Source: Woeseiaceae bacterium
GTDB taxonomy: Bacteria > Pseudomonadota > Gammaproteobacteria > Steroidobacterales > Woeseiaceae
Direction: 5' to 3'
Assembly (NCBI GenBank): GCA_013001045.1
Contig: JABDNG010000064.1
Coordinates: 41,504 to 105,503 of the forward strand
Length of the DNA stretch: 64,000 nucleotides
Positions 42,855-52,865 of the stretch are shown here, piece by piece; within the stretch, counting starts at the first letter, position 1, and every line of letters begins with the position of its first letter. A program made the position numbers and the translations under genes. Under the pieces are notes generated by a model. That model ran no database searches. It was not told the DNA's origin and was given only the letters and a program-made list of their open reading frames with translations.

Positions 42855-43751
42855 CTAGTCTTTTTTGCGCGCCCGTGGATGTGTCTGATCGTATATCTGG
42901 GCCAAATGCTGGAAATCAAGGTGAGTATAAACCTGTGTGGTCGAGATGTTGGCATGCCCCAGTAATTCCTGCACGCCGCGGAGATCGTGGCTCGATTCGA
43001 GCAGGTGTGTCGCGAATGAATGCCGGAAGAGGTGTGGGTACACGTTGGTATCGATGCCCTGTCGCCGCGCCCAATGCGAGACGCGGGCCTGCACCGATCG
43101 AGTGCTGATGCGGGTGCCGCGATTGCTGACGAACAGGGCCGTCTCCTCTGCATTGGCCATTTCGGCGCGCGATTTCTGCCATCGAGTGAGCGCCTGCAGC
43201 GCGTGGCGACCGACGGGAACAATGCGGTCCTTGTTGCCTTTGCCTGTGACGTGCACGGTCCGACTGTGCATGTCGACATCGCCGCAATCCAGGTCTGTCA
43301 GTTCGGAAAGGCGCAGGCCGGACGAATACAGCAGCTCGAGTATGGCCCTGTCACGATCGACAATGGCGGTATCGCCCGGAATGTCGAGCAGACGGGCCAT
43401 GCGGTCGGCGTCGAGGTTGCCGGGAAGGCGCTTCTTGCTCTTCGGTGCGGATACCGAGGTAACCGGGTTCCTGCTGACATGCTTCTCCCGCATCAGGTAA
43501 CGAAAAAAAGTACGCGCGGCGGACAGCCGGCGCTGGATGCTCCTGGCACTCTGGCCTTTGCGAAAACTCGTGGCGGAGAAGGCCCGGATGTGTCCGTCGT
43601 CCAGGTCCGCCCAGCCGTCGATACCGACCTGTTCGCAATAGGCCAGCAGCACCTCGAGGTCGCGTCGATAGTTCTTGCAGGTCAGCGGTGACAGGCGGCG
43701 CTCGAATTCGAGGTGCCGGATGAAGCGATCGATCCAGCCTGAATGGGTCAT
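42855..43751 (-). CDS. xerC: Tyrosine recombinase XerC
   Basis: Catalytic R-H-R-H-Y ([40 protein letters not shown]); context DUF484-xerC-hslV. Confidence 0.96.
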   Translation of the reverse strand: MTHSGWIDRFIRHLEFERRLSPLTCKNYRRDLEVLLAYCEQVGIDGWADLDDGHIRAFSATSFRKGQSARSIQRRLSAARTFFRYLMREKHVSRNPVTSVSAPKSKKRLPGNLDADRMARLLDIPGDTAIVDRDRAILELLYSSGLRLSELTDLDCGDVDMHSRTVHVTGKGNKDRIVPVGRHALQALTRWQKSRAEMANAEETALFVSNRGTRISTRSVQARVSHWARRQGIDTNVYPHLFRHSFATHLLESSHDLRGVQELLGHANISTTQVYTHLDFQHLAQIYDQTHPRARKKD

Positions 43752-43761
43752 CGGCGCGGTC

Positions 43762-44466
43762 TTAGTAGCGCTTCAACGCGCTCGCGATCAGCTCCCCGAG
43801 GCGTGTCAGGAAGTCAATGCTCATGCCGGGATGAAAGCGGTCCGAATCCACGCTGCCAACGGCGAGGAAGCCGATTTCAGCGCCCTTGCCGATCGGCACG
43901 AGTGCGGCGGATCCGATTTCCTCGGCATCATCGCGAAACAGGACCTCGCGCTGCGAGTCACGAATCTGCCCGCAGCGCGCACTGCTGCCGTCGAGAAATG
44001 TCTCAAATGGCTTCAGAGCGGCATCTTTACGGGCAACGACACGAAAGAAGCGCCCGATATCGATATCAGTAAACGACTCCGGATCGCCAAAAATAACGAG
44101 CACGGCCTGGTCGGCTCCAAACCCGCTGCGCATGGCTTCCTCCAGCGCTTTGACGGTCGCATGAAGGCCGCCCGCGGCCATTAGCTGCAGGGCCAGTTCG
44201 TGAATCTTGGCGGCGAGCAGGTCGTTCGCACGCGCCACGGAAATCAGCTCCTTGAGCTGGCGTTCGCGCTTCAGGTCCTTTTGTCGCAGCATCGAGACCT
44301 GCCGCTCCACGAGCGAGACCGTCCCGCCGCTGGAATGTGGCAGGTGCAGCGAGCCCAGCAGCCTTGCATTTCGTTCGAAAAAGTCGGGATGGGCGGCGAG
44401 GTAGTCGTGAACCGCTTGTTCTGACAGCTCTTCATCGACGTAGTCCGGTTTGGGTTGCGTACTCAT
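43762..44466 (-). CDS. DUF484 family protein
   Basis: EQAVHDYLAAHPDFFERNARLLGSLHLPHSSGGTVSLVERQVSMLRQK, between dapF and xerC. Confidence 0.93.
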   Translation of the reverse strand: MSTQPKPDYVDEELSEQAVHDYLAAHPDFFERNARLLGSLHLPHSSGGTVSLVERQVSMLRQKDLKRERQLKELISVARANDLLAAKIHELALQLMAAGGLHATVKALEEAMRSGFGADQAVLVIFGDPESFTDIDIGRFFRVVARKDAALKPFETFLDGSSARCGQIRDSQREVLFRDDAEEIGSAALVPIGKGAEIGFLAVGSVDSDRFHPGMSIDFLTRLGELIASALKRY

Positions 44467-45293
44467 ACGTCCAGGGTTCCTTCAGAGATCAACTCGGCAT
44501 TTCCGGTGAGCCAGACGGCTTCTGTGCCACCGCGCCAGCTTACCACGACTTGGCCGCCGGGCAGCCGGACGTCGACCTCGTCATCGAGCAGGCCGAGTTG
44601 CTGGCCGGCAACGACCGCCGCGCATGCGCCGGTGCCGCAGGCGAGTGTTTCGCCGACGCCCCGCTCGTGCACGCGCAGGTCGATGCTTGTGCGGCCGCGA
44701 ATCGTCATGAAACCGACATTTGCCCGCTGCGGGAATCGCTCATGATGCTCTATTCTTGGCCCGAGGTCGGCGACCTCCGCGGTCGAGACGTCCGGTACTC
44801 GCAAAACGCAGTGCGGATTGCCCATCGACAGCACCAGTACATCGATATCTCGACCAGCGACGCTCAGCGTGTAAAAAGGGGCTCGGGCATCCGCAATAAA
44901 CGGTATACGGCGTGGCTCGAATTCGGGGGCGCCCATGCTGACGGCAACGCGGCCGTCGTCTCTGACTTCAGCGCTTATCAGGCCGGCGGGACTCTCGAGT
45001 GTAATGGCAGTATTGTCTCGCCCTTCTTTCGACAGCAGGCTTGCGACGCAGCGCACGCCGTTACCGCATTGCTCGACTTCGGTGCCGTCCGCGTTGAACA
45101 CGCGATAGCTTGCGGCATGCCCGGGATCTCGCGCCGGAGCTACCCACATCAGCTGGTCGAATCCGGGCCCGGTCGCGTCATCACCCAACTCGCGCACGCT
45201 CGACGCGTCGGGTGGAGGCAGGTCATTTCGACGCTGATCGACAACAAGAATCTTGTTCCCGGTTCCCTGCATCTTTACGTAGGCAACTTGCAT
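44463..45293 (-). CDS. dapF: Diaminopimelate epimerase
   Basis: KMQGTGNKILVVD, EQCGNGVRCVA, ACGTGACAAVVAG. Confidence 0.97.
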   Translation of the reverse strand: MQVAYVKMQGTGNKILVVDQRRNDLPPPDASSVRELGDDATGPGFDQLMWVAPARDPGHAASYRVFNADGTEVEQCGNGVRCVASLLSKEGRDNTAITLESPAGLISAEVRDDGRVAVSMGAPEFEPRRIPFIADARAPFYTLSVAGRDIDVLVLSMGNPHCVLRVPDVSTAEVADLGPRIEHHERFPQRANVGFMTIRGRTSIDLRVHERGVGETLACGTGACAAVVAGQQLGLLDDEVDVRLPGGQVVVSWRGGTEAVWLTGNAELISEGTLDV

Positions 45294-45401
45294 TTTCGGA
45301 GTGTATCAGCCGTCAAATAGATGAATGGACTTTTGATCGCGGCCTCTGTAGTTTTACATAAACCACTTACCAAACTAACAACATTGCCCTTGGGGAGAGT
45401 C

Positions 45402-46040
45402 ATGCGGCACATAATGGTCATGAATGCGAAAGGTGGCTGCGGTAAAAGCACCCTCGCAACAAACATCGCTTCCTACTTCGCTAGTCAAGGCGCCGCTGTT
45501 GCGCTGGCCGATTACGATCCGCAGCGCTCAAGCCTCGACTGGCTCGAACGCCGTCCCGAAAACCGCGCCGAGATCCATGGCGTTGCGGGCTTCGAGGGTG
45601 GCCTCAGGCGCGTTCCGCGCAATGCTGATTTCGTCATTATCGACGCGCCGGCGCGTTCGCACGGCACTGAGCTGACCGACCTCGTGAAACACGCCGAGAC
45701 GATCGTGGTGCCGGTATTGCCGTCGACAATCGACATGCAGGCGACGACCCGATTTGTCGACGAGCTCAAAGCGGTCGGCAAGGTTTCACGCAAGCAGGCA
45801 AAGATCGCCATGGTTGCCAATCGCGTTCGTGACAACACGCTCATCTTTGACGATCTGGATGAGTATCTCACCAAGATGCGCGTGCCCTACATCGCGGCAC
45901 TGCGTGAGGCACAGAATTACGTGCGCGCCTATACGCGCGGTCTCGGCATCTTCGAGCTGCCCGAGTACCTGGCATGGCCCGACTGGGAAGAGTGGGAGCC
46001 GCTGACGGCCTGGCTGCGCAGCGTTCGCAGCCAGCCATAG
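45402..46040 (+). CDS. ParA/MinD-like P-loop ATPase (orphan)
   Basis: MRHIMVMNAKGGCGKSTLATNIASYFASQGAAVALADYDPQRSSLDWLERRP. ATG 45402 preferred to 45321. Confidence 0.92.
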   Translation: MRHIMVMNAKGGCGKSTLATNIASYFASQGAAVALADYDPQRSSLDWLERRPENRAEIHGVAGFEGGLRRVPRNADFVIIDAPARSHGTELTDLVKHAETIVVPVLPSTIDMQATTRFVDELKAVGKVSRKQAKIAMVANRVRDNTLIFDDLDEYLTKMRVPYIAALREAQNYVRAYTRGLGIFELPEYLAWPDWEEWEPLTAWLRSVRSQP

Positions 46041-46053
46041 AGCCTGGCGGCCG

Positions 46054-46917
46054 TCACAGGCTGGCTTTTATACCGTCCTCCGGATTGGCATAGCGCGGCG
46101 TTACGCCCAGTACCTCGCGCATTTTCGTCGTGTCGACACGACGCGATTCCGTCAGGAATGACAGGCGTTGCGGCGAAAACTCGGCGCCGGCACGTTCGCG
46201 ACTGATTTCGGGTGGAGCCGGCAGTCCTGACTGCCGGGCTACCTCGCCCGCGAACCAGGTTGCGCTGCGGTGGTCACCGTCACCCACGTTATAAATCCCC
46301 GCAGGCACTCGTTTCGACAGGGCGGCGACACAACAATGCGCCAGGTCGTCGACGTGGACCCGGTTGCCCGGATTGGCGCTGGCCTTCGAAAGCACCGGTA
46401 ATTGCGCTTGAATGCGCTCGATGCCCAACCGCCCCGGACCGTAAATGCCGGGTGCCCGGAGAATGACCAGGTCGACATCGTTCTTCTCGGCCCAGGCGGT
46501 CAGCAGCATCTCGGCCGCTACGCGTCGCGCCGACCTTTGGTTCGAGGGATTCACCGGCGAGGCCTCGGTGACCGTTCCGCCCTCGCAATCGCCGTAGACG
46601 CCGGTGGTGCTGATATAGACGAAACGCGCCGGTGTCGGTTCTAACAGCGAGACGAAGCCTTGCAGGCGATCATCGGGCGGGCTGCCTTTGGGCGGGACCG
46701 TGTAGATAACGGCATAGCGTCGCGGCAGCGCTATAGGTAACGATGTTGCCGAATCAAGATCGAAGATCTTTGCCTGTCTCTTGGTCTCGATCGCCGAGCG
46801 ACTGAGTCCCAGGACAGACCGCCTGGGCAGCCGGTCAAGCACGCGTCGACCCGTATACCCGATGCCGGTTATGAGGGTGAACATCTTTCCGGGGACGACA
46901 CTAGGTCTTGCCGTCAT
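46054..46917 (-). CDS. NAD-dependent epimerase/SDR family protein (YeeZ-like)
   Basis: ITGIGYTGRRVLDRLPRR, FVYISTTGVYGDCEGGTVTEASPVNPSNQRSARRVAAE, YNVGDGDHRS. Confidence 0.88.
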   Translation of the reverse strand: MTARPSVVPGKMFTLITGIGYTGRRVLDRLPRRSVLGLSRSAIETKRQAKIFDLDSATSLPIALPRRYAVIYTVPPKGSPPDDRLQGFVSLLEPTPARFVYISTTGVYGDCEGGTVTEASPVNPSNQRSARRVAAEMLLTAWAEKNDVDLVILRAPGIYGPGRLGIERIQAQLPVLSKASANPGNRVHVDDLAHCCVAALSKRVPAGIYNVGDGDHRSATWFAGEVARQSGLPAPPEISRERAGAEFSPQRLSFLTESRRVDTTKMREVLGVTPRYANPEDGIKASL

Positions 46918-48103
46918 CCATGTGCGGGATCGCCGTTAACGGTGCGGGCGCGACCATTCCCAGCCCGTCGCGATACGCCTCGGCGGCGGCATCGGCTTCC
47001 CCCATCTGGTTGAGCAGCGCCCCATATTCCTGGTAAGCCTCGGGTGTCGGCCGCAGGCTGATGACGGTCTCGAGATAGCTTCTCGCCTTACCCCAGAGTT
47101 CGTTGCGCAGGCAAAGCCGGGCGGCGGCGAGCAACAGGTCCGGATCGTCACCGCGTTTCTTTAACCAGACTTCAGCCCGTTTCAGTTGTTTTGTTGTGTC
47201 CGTTGCTTCAACCAGTCCGAACAGCCGCACGAGTGGGCCGCTCCAGTTCGACTTGAGGGCGGCGGCCAGCTCTTTTTCCACGCGGTCGTTTTGTCCCGAC
47301 CGCATCAGGCCTTTGTAATAGGCTTCGAGCAACCGCGGGTTGTTCTTGTGCGCCCGCGCTACATTTTTCCAGGCCTCTGCAACAGCGTCACCATCCGCCG
47401 CACGGTTGAGCGCTTCTTCGCGAACGCGAATCGTCCATGCATCCAGCAATTCGGGTTTCAGTTGGCTGTTCTTCTTGAGTCGCGGCAGTAATTCAGACAG
47501 CGATTGCCAGTCTTCGAGGTCGAAGTAAAGGCGGCCCAGCAACGACAATGCATGGGCATGGTCTTTCGAGTTTTCGTCAAGACGCCGCAGAGTCGCAAGT
47601 GCCTGTTCCGTCTGGCCGCGGTCGAGCTGAAATTCGGCCTGGGTCAGCAACACCGCGTTGGCAGCTTCGGGCGTTTCCTGGTAGGCAAGCCGCAGCCATT
47701 CATCACGCCGGTCGTCGAGGCCTTGCAGGTGTGCGGCACGAGCGGCCTGTAGATAATTGAACAACGGCGAGTCGCTGGTGCTCGCTGCACGGGCCAGCAT
47801 TTTTTCGCCGCGCGCGAAATTGCCTTCGGCAACTTCGATCATGCCACGCGTCATTTTCTTTCCGGAGCGCGCCGAACGATAGCGACCGGCGGCTTCACCG
47901 AGGCGGCGCGGCGCCAAAACAATCTTGCGAATCAACCAGATCGCAAACAGCAAAACGACAGTGATGCCCAACAGGACGGGCACCGACATTTCGACGATGT
48001 AGCCGCGGAAATTGATGATGACATAGCCCGGGTCGGCGAGCAGGAAATGGGCGGCGAACGCGCTGACGAACAGCGCTACGACAACGATGATGCCGAAGAT
48101 CAT
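46901..48103 (-). CDS. hemY: Heme biosynthesis protein HemY (TPR)
   Basis: Two N-terminal TMs, GYVIINFRGYIVEMSVPVLLG; downstream of hemX. Confidence 0.93.
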   Translation of the reverse strand: MIFGIIVVVALFVSAFAAHFLLADPGYVIINFRGYIVEMSVPVLLGITVVLLFAIWLIRKIVLAPRRLGEAAGRYRSARSGKKMTRGMIEVAEGNFARGEKMLARAASTSDSPLFNYLQAARAAHLQGLDDRRDEWLRLAYQETPEAANAVLLTQAEFQLDRGQTEQALATLRRLDENSKDHAHALSLLGRLYFDLEDWQSLSELLPRLKKNSQLKPELLDAWTIRVREEALNRAADGDAVAEAWKNVARAHKNNPRLLEAYYKGLMRSGQNDRVEKELAAALKSNWSGPLVRLFGLVEATDTTKQLKRAEVWLKKRGDDPDLLLAAARLCLRNELWGKARSYLETVISLRPTPEAYQEYGALLNQMGEADAAAEAYRDGLGMVAPAPLTAIPHMDDGKT

Positions 48104-49293
48104 TGCGCGCTCTCGCTCAAGATTCGAAATTGCCGCAGCAGACGCAGCGATTCGGAAATATCCGGCACGGAGGTCGTGAAAATGTCGCTCCGGATTTCGG
48201 CCAGGGTCTCTTGTGCACTGGCGACCTGGGCACTCTCGTTGTCGAAATATCTTGACAGGAGCGCGCTGGTGTCGTCGAGGGTCTGCTCAAAAACCACGTG
48301 TTCGCCGCGCAGCAGTGCGAGCCGTGCCGATTGCAGCTGCAATGCGAGGTTGCTGCGCAGGAATGCTTCGGCATCGGGCGAAAGCAATGCAATCTTGCCG
48401 CCATCGGGCGGCGTCACTTTGACGAGGTCCGACATTGCGCTTTTCATCGACGACCAGGCGCGAGCGGCCCCACTTTGTTCGTCATCGATGGGCTGCGAAT
48501 CCTTACTTCTGGTTTTTTCGGCGCTCCCGACGGGAAGTGACTCCACGACGCGCGCGAGGCTTGCCAGCGTGAGCGTTGCCCCGGCAATGTCGGGCTTCTC
48601 CATGACGTCGAGTGCGGCCAGCTCATCGGATATCGCGCGACGCACGTCCGTCAAAGCGGGATTACCCATTTGTACGATGCGTTCGTCGGCCATGCCGAGC
48701 GCCAGGGCTGCGAGTTGTGGATTGTTGGAAAGCTGTAGCTGCGCGTTCGCAATTTGCAGGTAATACTCGGCCTCGGCGAGCAACCAGGTGTCGCGGGCAC
48801 TTTTGGACACTCCCGCGAGCGATGCCATCGTGCTTTCGAGTGTCGACATCCTGGAAGGCAGCGCACTTAGAGCGCGTACACGTTCATCGAGTTCTTGTCG
48901 CAGATTGTCAATTTCGGTCGCAGCGTCACTATCCCTGCCGTCGAGTTCGGTCAGCCGCGTACCCAGCGAAGACAGGTTGTCCTGAGTCGCCGAAACACGA
49001 CTGCCGAGGCTGGCAAGGGCATCGTCCGCGCTACTGTCGCCGGCGGCCAGCCAGTCACGCGAGACCGTGTAGCCAACGGCTGCGCTGGCGATCAATGAGA
49101 GCAGCAGGGCCAGCCAGGCGACGGAATTGCCACGCGGTTTGGCCGGTTTTTCCTCGACCAGAGCGTCCGGCTCGGCCAGGGTTTCGACCTCTCCCGTATC
49201 TTCGGTGGACGAACTATCATCGTCAGTGCGTTCGTCGTCAGTGGTTTCGTCGCGAGTGGGTTCGAGTTCCGGGTCTTTCTCTGTTTCGCTCAT
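48100..49293 (-). CDS. hemX: HemX / uroporphyrinogen-III C-methyltransferase-like protein
   Basis: Acidic N-terminus, single TM, coiled coil, WLLAEAEYYLQIANAQLQLSNNPQLAALALGMADERI. Start at 49293 (MSETEKDPELEP). Confidence 0.92.
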   Translation of the reverse strand: MSETEKDPELEPTRDETTDDERTDDDSSSTEDTGEVETLAEPDALVEEKPAKPRGNSVAWLALLLSLIASAAVGYTVSRDWLAAGDSSADDALASLGSRVSATQDNLSSLGTRLTELDGRDSDAATEIDNLRQELDERVRALSALPSRMSTLESTMASLAGVSKSARDTWLLAEAEYYLQIANAQLQLSNNPQLAALALGMADERIVQMGNPALTDVRRAISDELAALDVMEKPDIAGATLTLASLARVVESLPVGSAEKTRSKDSQPIDDEQSGAARAWSSMKSAMSDLVKVTPPDGGKIALLSPDAEAFLRSNLALQLQSARLALLRGEHVVFEQTLDDTSALLSRYFDNESAQVASAQETLAEIRSDIFTTSVPDISESLRLLRQFRILSESAQ

Positions 49294-50069
49294 GGTGCTG
49301 ATCCGCTGTCGTTCGGGTGGAGTGCAATGATCGCTTCGACCATCTCGTTGGCCTGAGGGCCCGACGCGAGGATGGCTCGGGAAGCAGGGTACCGATCCAG
49401 TGCTTCTTTTAACACACGACCGGCCGGCGTCACCAGTGGGGTCGATTCGATCTGACGTTTGCACCATTCGGGCAATAATGCATGCAGGTTTTGCAGTGTT
49501 TGCACGCTCATCGCCGTTATCACGTTGATATCGCCCTGTCGCCAGCGCGATTCGATATCCGCGAGGGTCTGCGCGCTGATTTCGGGTAACCGGCGCTCAT
49601 ACACCGAAAGGTACTCGACAACGGCGCCTCTCTCAGTGAGCTCCTCGGCAAGCAGTTCGCGTCCGTTATTGCCGCGAATAATGCGCACGTGTTGCCCCGC
49701 AATGTCGCGCAAAGCGGGCTCCAGTAACAGGTGTTCGGAGTCGAAACCGCTGGCCGGCTGAATTTCGACAATGTGACCGGCCGACTCGATGGCGGCGGCG
49801 GTCGCCGGGCCGATAGCGGCGATTTTACCGCCATGCGTATACCGCAATCCGTATTCGACGGCGTTGCGACTGACGAACACCACAATATCGGGCTTTGCGA
49901 GTCGCGCTGCTTCCGTTGCAACCACGTTTGCGTCCAGCGCGGCAATTTCCATGACGGGAAAGCAGTAGGCGGTTCCACCCGCCGCCTCGATGGCCGAAAC
50001 GAGCTCGATGGCCTGCGTTCGTGGCCGCGTCACGAGTACGCCAACACCCTCGAGCGATGCGTTAGTCAT
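49290..50069 (-). CDS. hemD: Uroporphyrinogen-III synthase
   Basis: VGVLVTRPRTQAIELVSAIEAAGG, IRGNNGRELLAEELTERGA. Start 50069 gives a short overlap with hemC. Confidence 0.93.
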   Translation of the reverse strand: MTNASLEGVGVLVTRPRTQAIELVSAIEAAGGTAYCFPVMEIAALDANVVATEAARLAKPDIVVFVSRNAVEYGLRYTHGGKIAAIGPATAAAIESAGHIVEIQPASGFDSEHLLLEPALRDIAGQHVRIIRGNNGRELLAEELTERGAVVEYLSVYERRLPEISAQTLADIESRWRQGDINVITAMSVQTLQNLHALLPEWCKRQIESTPLVTPAGRVLKEALDRYPASRAILASGPQANEMVEAIIALHPNDSGSAP

Positions 50070-50988
50070 GTGCGGTACCGGCGGCATCGAGCAATTCTCG
50101 CGCACCCCGCTCAAGCAAGCGAGCGGCCAGCGCCACTCCGAGCTCCTCGGCGTCCTCTGCATCCCCGGTCGCAGAGTCGCGAATCGATTCGCTGCCATCG
50201 GGCAGCGCGACCAGCGCGGTCATACTGAGTTCGGTGCCGTCAACGATGGCATAGGTCGCCACGGGCGACTGGCAATCCGCCTGCAACGTCTTTGCAATTG
50301 CGCGTTCGGCAAGCGTGGTGCGCACGGTTGTCGCGTGATTGAGCTGACCCAAGACGGTGCGCAGGGATGAATTATCGGACAAGCATTCGACTCCGACAAC
50401 GCCCTGAGCCGCTGCCGGCAGCATTTCGGACGGCAGGAACTGCTGACTGATGTGCTGCTGCAATTCGAGGCGTTCGAGCCCAGCGGCGGCAAGAATGATC
50501 GCGTCATAGTCGCCATTTTGCAGTTTCGCCAGGCGCGTGTTCACGTTGCCGCGCAGCGGTTCGATCCTCAGGTCCGGGCGCATCATCTTCAGTTGCGCCT
50601 GTCGCCGTAAGCTCGAGCTGCCGACCAGGGCGCCTCTCGGCAGATCGCGCAACTGCACGCCATCCAGCGCAACGAGCGCGTCGGCGTGGTTGGCGCGCTC
50701 GAGCACGGCTGCGACGCAAAACCCGTCAGGCATATCGGCGGGAACGTCCTTCATTGAATGCACGGCGATATCGGCTGCGCCTTTTTGCATCGAAACCTCG
50801 AGTTCCTTGATGAACAGGCCCTTGCCGCCAATCTTCTGCAGGCTGCGATCAAGGATTTCGTCACCACGCGTCGACAATGGCACTAGCGTGACGTCCTCGA
50901 CTTCGGGAAGCGCAAGCAGCAAGGCGGCGACATGGTTGGCCTGCCAGAGCGCCAGCGCACTCTTGCGTGTTGCAATACGGATATTCAT
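50062..50988 (-). CDS. hemC: Hydroxymethylbilane synthase
   Basis: IRIATRKSALALWQANHVAALL, AVHSMKDVPADMP, VGSSSLRRQAQL, RGNVNTRLAKLQNG. Confidence 0.97.
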   Translation of the reverse strand: MNIRIATRKSALALWQANHVAALLLALPEVEDVTLVPLSTRGDEILDRSLQKIGGKGLFIKELEVSMQKGAADIAVHSMKDVPADMPDGFCVAAVLERANHADALVALDGVQLRDLPRGALVGSSSLRRQAQLKMMRPDLRIEPLRGNVNTRLAKLQNGDYDAIILAAAGLERLELQQHISQQFLPSEMLPAAAQGVVGVECLSDNSSLRTVLGQLNHATTVRTTLAERAIAKTLQADCQSPVATYAIVDGTELSMTALVALPDGSESIRDSATGDAEDAEELGVALAARLLERGARELLDAAGTAHD

Positions 50989-50993
50989 AGCTT

Positions 50994-51740
50994 TTATGAT
51001 TCTTTCAAACGCCGACGGACTTCGGCAACATGCCGGCGACTGATTATCAGCTCTTTGTCATCGACATGCGAGCCATCGCGCAGTACCACGCGATGCTTTC
51101 CATCGGTGATCTTCTCAATCTTCCTGATTCTGTCCACCGCCACCAGGGCGGCGCGATGAATACGAACGAAGCGGTCCTCGAATTCCGCGGCCAGCGACTT
51201 CAACGAATCATCGAGGAGATCCTTACCGCCCTCATGCTCGACGCGCACGTATTTCTGATCAGCCAGAAAACACCAGATGTCTGATATAGGGATCAGCTTG
51301 AGTTCGCCGTGAGACCGCGTGCAGACGTGACGACGCGCCGTATCGGCACTGGATTGCGATGCTATTTGTCTCAGTGTGTTGCCCGCAAGCTTCGAGGCCT
51401 GATCGAGCGCAGCAGCCAGCCGCGAACGGCGTACGGGCTTCAATACGTAACCGACGGCGCGCGCCTCGAATGCGTCGACGGCATATTCGTTATAGGCGGT
51501 CGTGAACACCACGGCCGGTGTGCGCTCGAGCGCGTTGAGGTGGTGGGCGGTCTCGATACCGTCGAGGCCGGGCATTCGTATGTCGAGCAATACGACGTCC
51601 GGTTCGAGCTCGGCGGCAAGTGACAGGGCGTCGCGGCCATTGCTCGCTTCGCCAACTACCTCGTAGTCGTCATCGCCCTGCAACAGTTGTCGCAGGCGGT
51701 CGCGGGCCGGTTTTTCATCGTCAACGATCAAAATTTTCAC
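50994..51740 (-). CDS. algR: LytTR-family response regulator, AlgR-like
   Basis: REC domain (MKILIVDDEKPARDRLRQLL, VVLLDIRMPGLDGIE) plus LytTR DNA-binding domain; algZ-algR-hemC synteny. Confidence 0.9.
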   Translation of the reverse strand: MKILIVDDEKPARDRLRQLLQGDDDYEVVGEASNGRDALSLAAELEPDVVLLDIRMPGLDGIETAHHLNALERTPAVVFTTAYNEYAVDAFEARAVGYVLKPVRRSRLAAALDQASKLAGNTLRQIASQSSADTARRHVCTRSHGELKLIPISDIWCFLADQKYVRVEHEGGKDLLDDSLKSLAAEFEDRFVRIHRAALVAVDRIRKIEKITDGKHRVVLRDGSHVDDKELIISRRHVAEVRRRLKES

Positions 51741-52798
51741 GACGATGCCTCGTCATCGGGGAATCGCAGGGTCACCGTGTAAAGACCGTTGTCGACATCG
51801 ACATCAACCGTGCCACGGCTGCCGTAAGCGAGTTCGAAGCGCTGACGGATATTGGACATTGCCATCTGGTTTCCGGCCTTACTGCGTGCCTTGCCTTCGG
51901 CGATCGGGTTGGACATTTTGACCACCAGGGTCTTGCCGTCGCGTCTGCCGGAGACGAGTACATCGCCGCCGTCCGGAAGCAGTTCAATACCGTGGTAGAT
52001 GGCGTTCTCCAGCAATGGCTGAAGCGTAAGGTGTGGAATGCGTACCCGCATCGGCAGGTCAGCAATGTCCCAGCGTACGTTCAGACGGTCACCGAGGCGC
52101 AGTTTCTCAATGCGCTGGTAGATTGCCGCGATTTCCAGTTCCTGTTTGAGCGATGAGCGGTCTTCCGGGTTACTCATCGTCGCGCGCAACAGGTCGGACA
52201 AATCCTCGACGGCCTCTTCCGCCTGCGCCGGGTTGCTCCGGGTCAGCGACGCAATTGTATTCATACTGTTGAAAAGGAAGTGTGGTCGAATCAGTGCTTG
52301 CAATGCACTGATACGCGATTGAGCTTCGAGAACAATACTGCGACGCCACTCGCTGGAGATGTACATGTATCGCATTGCCAGGGCGATGACGATCGAGCTG
52401 ATCGCGAACGTACGCAGAATGAATGTCATGTGCGCGTCGTCGATGATGGTCGACTGGCCGAAGATGCGAATAACCTGCCAGGAAAGCTCCGACAAAACGA
52501 GACACAAGGCCTCGAGCACGACAAAGCTGATGACGAACGCACGTGTTTTGCCCGCGCTTTCCAGCTGCTTGCGCAGCAGGCACATAACCGCCGAACCCAA
52601 CAAGGCAAGCCACAGGACGAAGAAAGAGGTTTTCGAAAGCTCGATCAGGAAACGGCCCGGCACCTCATGCGCAGCGAGCGTAAGAACGATTGCGACAAGC
52701 TCGGCAACGAGTACGATGACGAACACCGTGCCGGGCGCGCAGAAGTCCGGAAGATAGGCCTGAGTTTCTTCTTGCGTAGGCTCTGTTGCTGCGGTCAA
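51737..52798 (-). CDS. algZ: LytS/AlgZ-family sensor histidine kinase
   Basis: LQALIRPHFLFNSMNTIASLTRSNPAQAEEAVEDLSDLLR (His_kinase box); multi-TM N-terminus. Confidence 0.9.
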   Translation of the reverse strand: MTAATEPTQEETQAYLPDFCAPGTVFVIVLVAELVAIVLTLAAHEVPGRFLIELSKTSFFVLWLALLGSAVMCLLRKQLESAGKTRAFVISFVVLEALCLVLSELSWQVIRIFGQSTIIDDAHMTFILRTFAISSIVIALAMRYMYISSEWRRSIVLEAQSRISALQALIRPHFLFNSMNTIASLTRSNPAQAEEAVEDLSDLLRATMSNPEDRSSLKQELEIAAIYQRIEKLRLGDRLNVRWDIADLPMRVRIPHLTLQPLLENAIYHGIELLPDGGDVLVSGRRDGKTLVVKMSNPIAEGKARSKAGNQMAMSNIRQRFELAYGSRGTVDVDVDNGLYTVTLRFPDDEASS

Positions 52799-52865
52799 AC
52801 GAGCGCTCCTGCGACGTCAAGCTGGCATTGTAGCGCAGCAGCCGGGCCACGCCCTGTCGGGCGTA

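Noticed and set aside
44337-45320. 327-aa plus-strand ORF
   Set aside because: Antisense to dapF/DUF484; no family resemblance.
49140-49300. Repetitive-looking GTCGTC/TCGTCAGTG stretch
   Set aside because: Encodes the low-complexity acidic N-terminus of HemX (ETTDDERTDDDSS); ordinary codon-level repetition.
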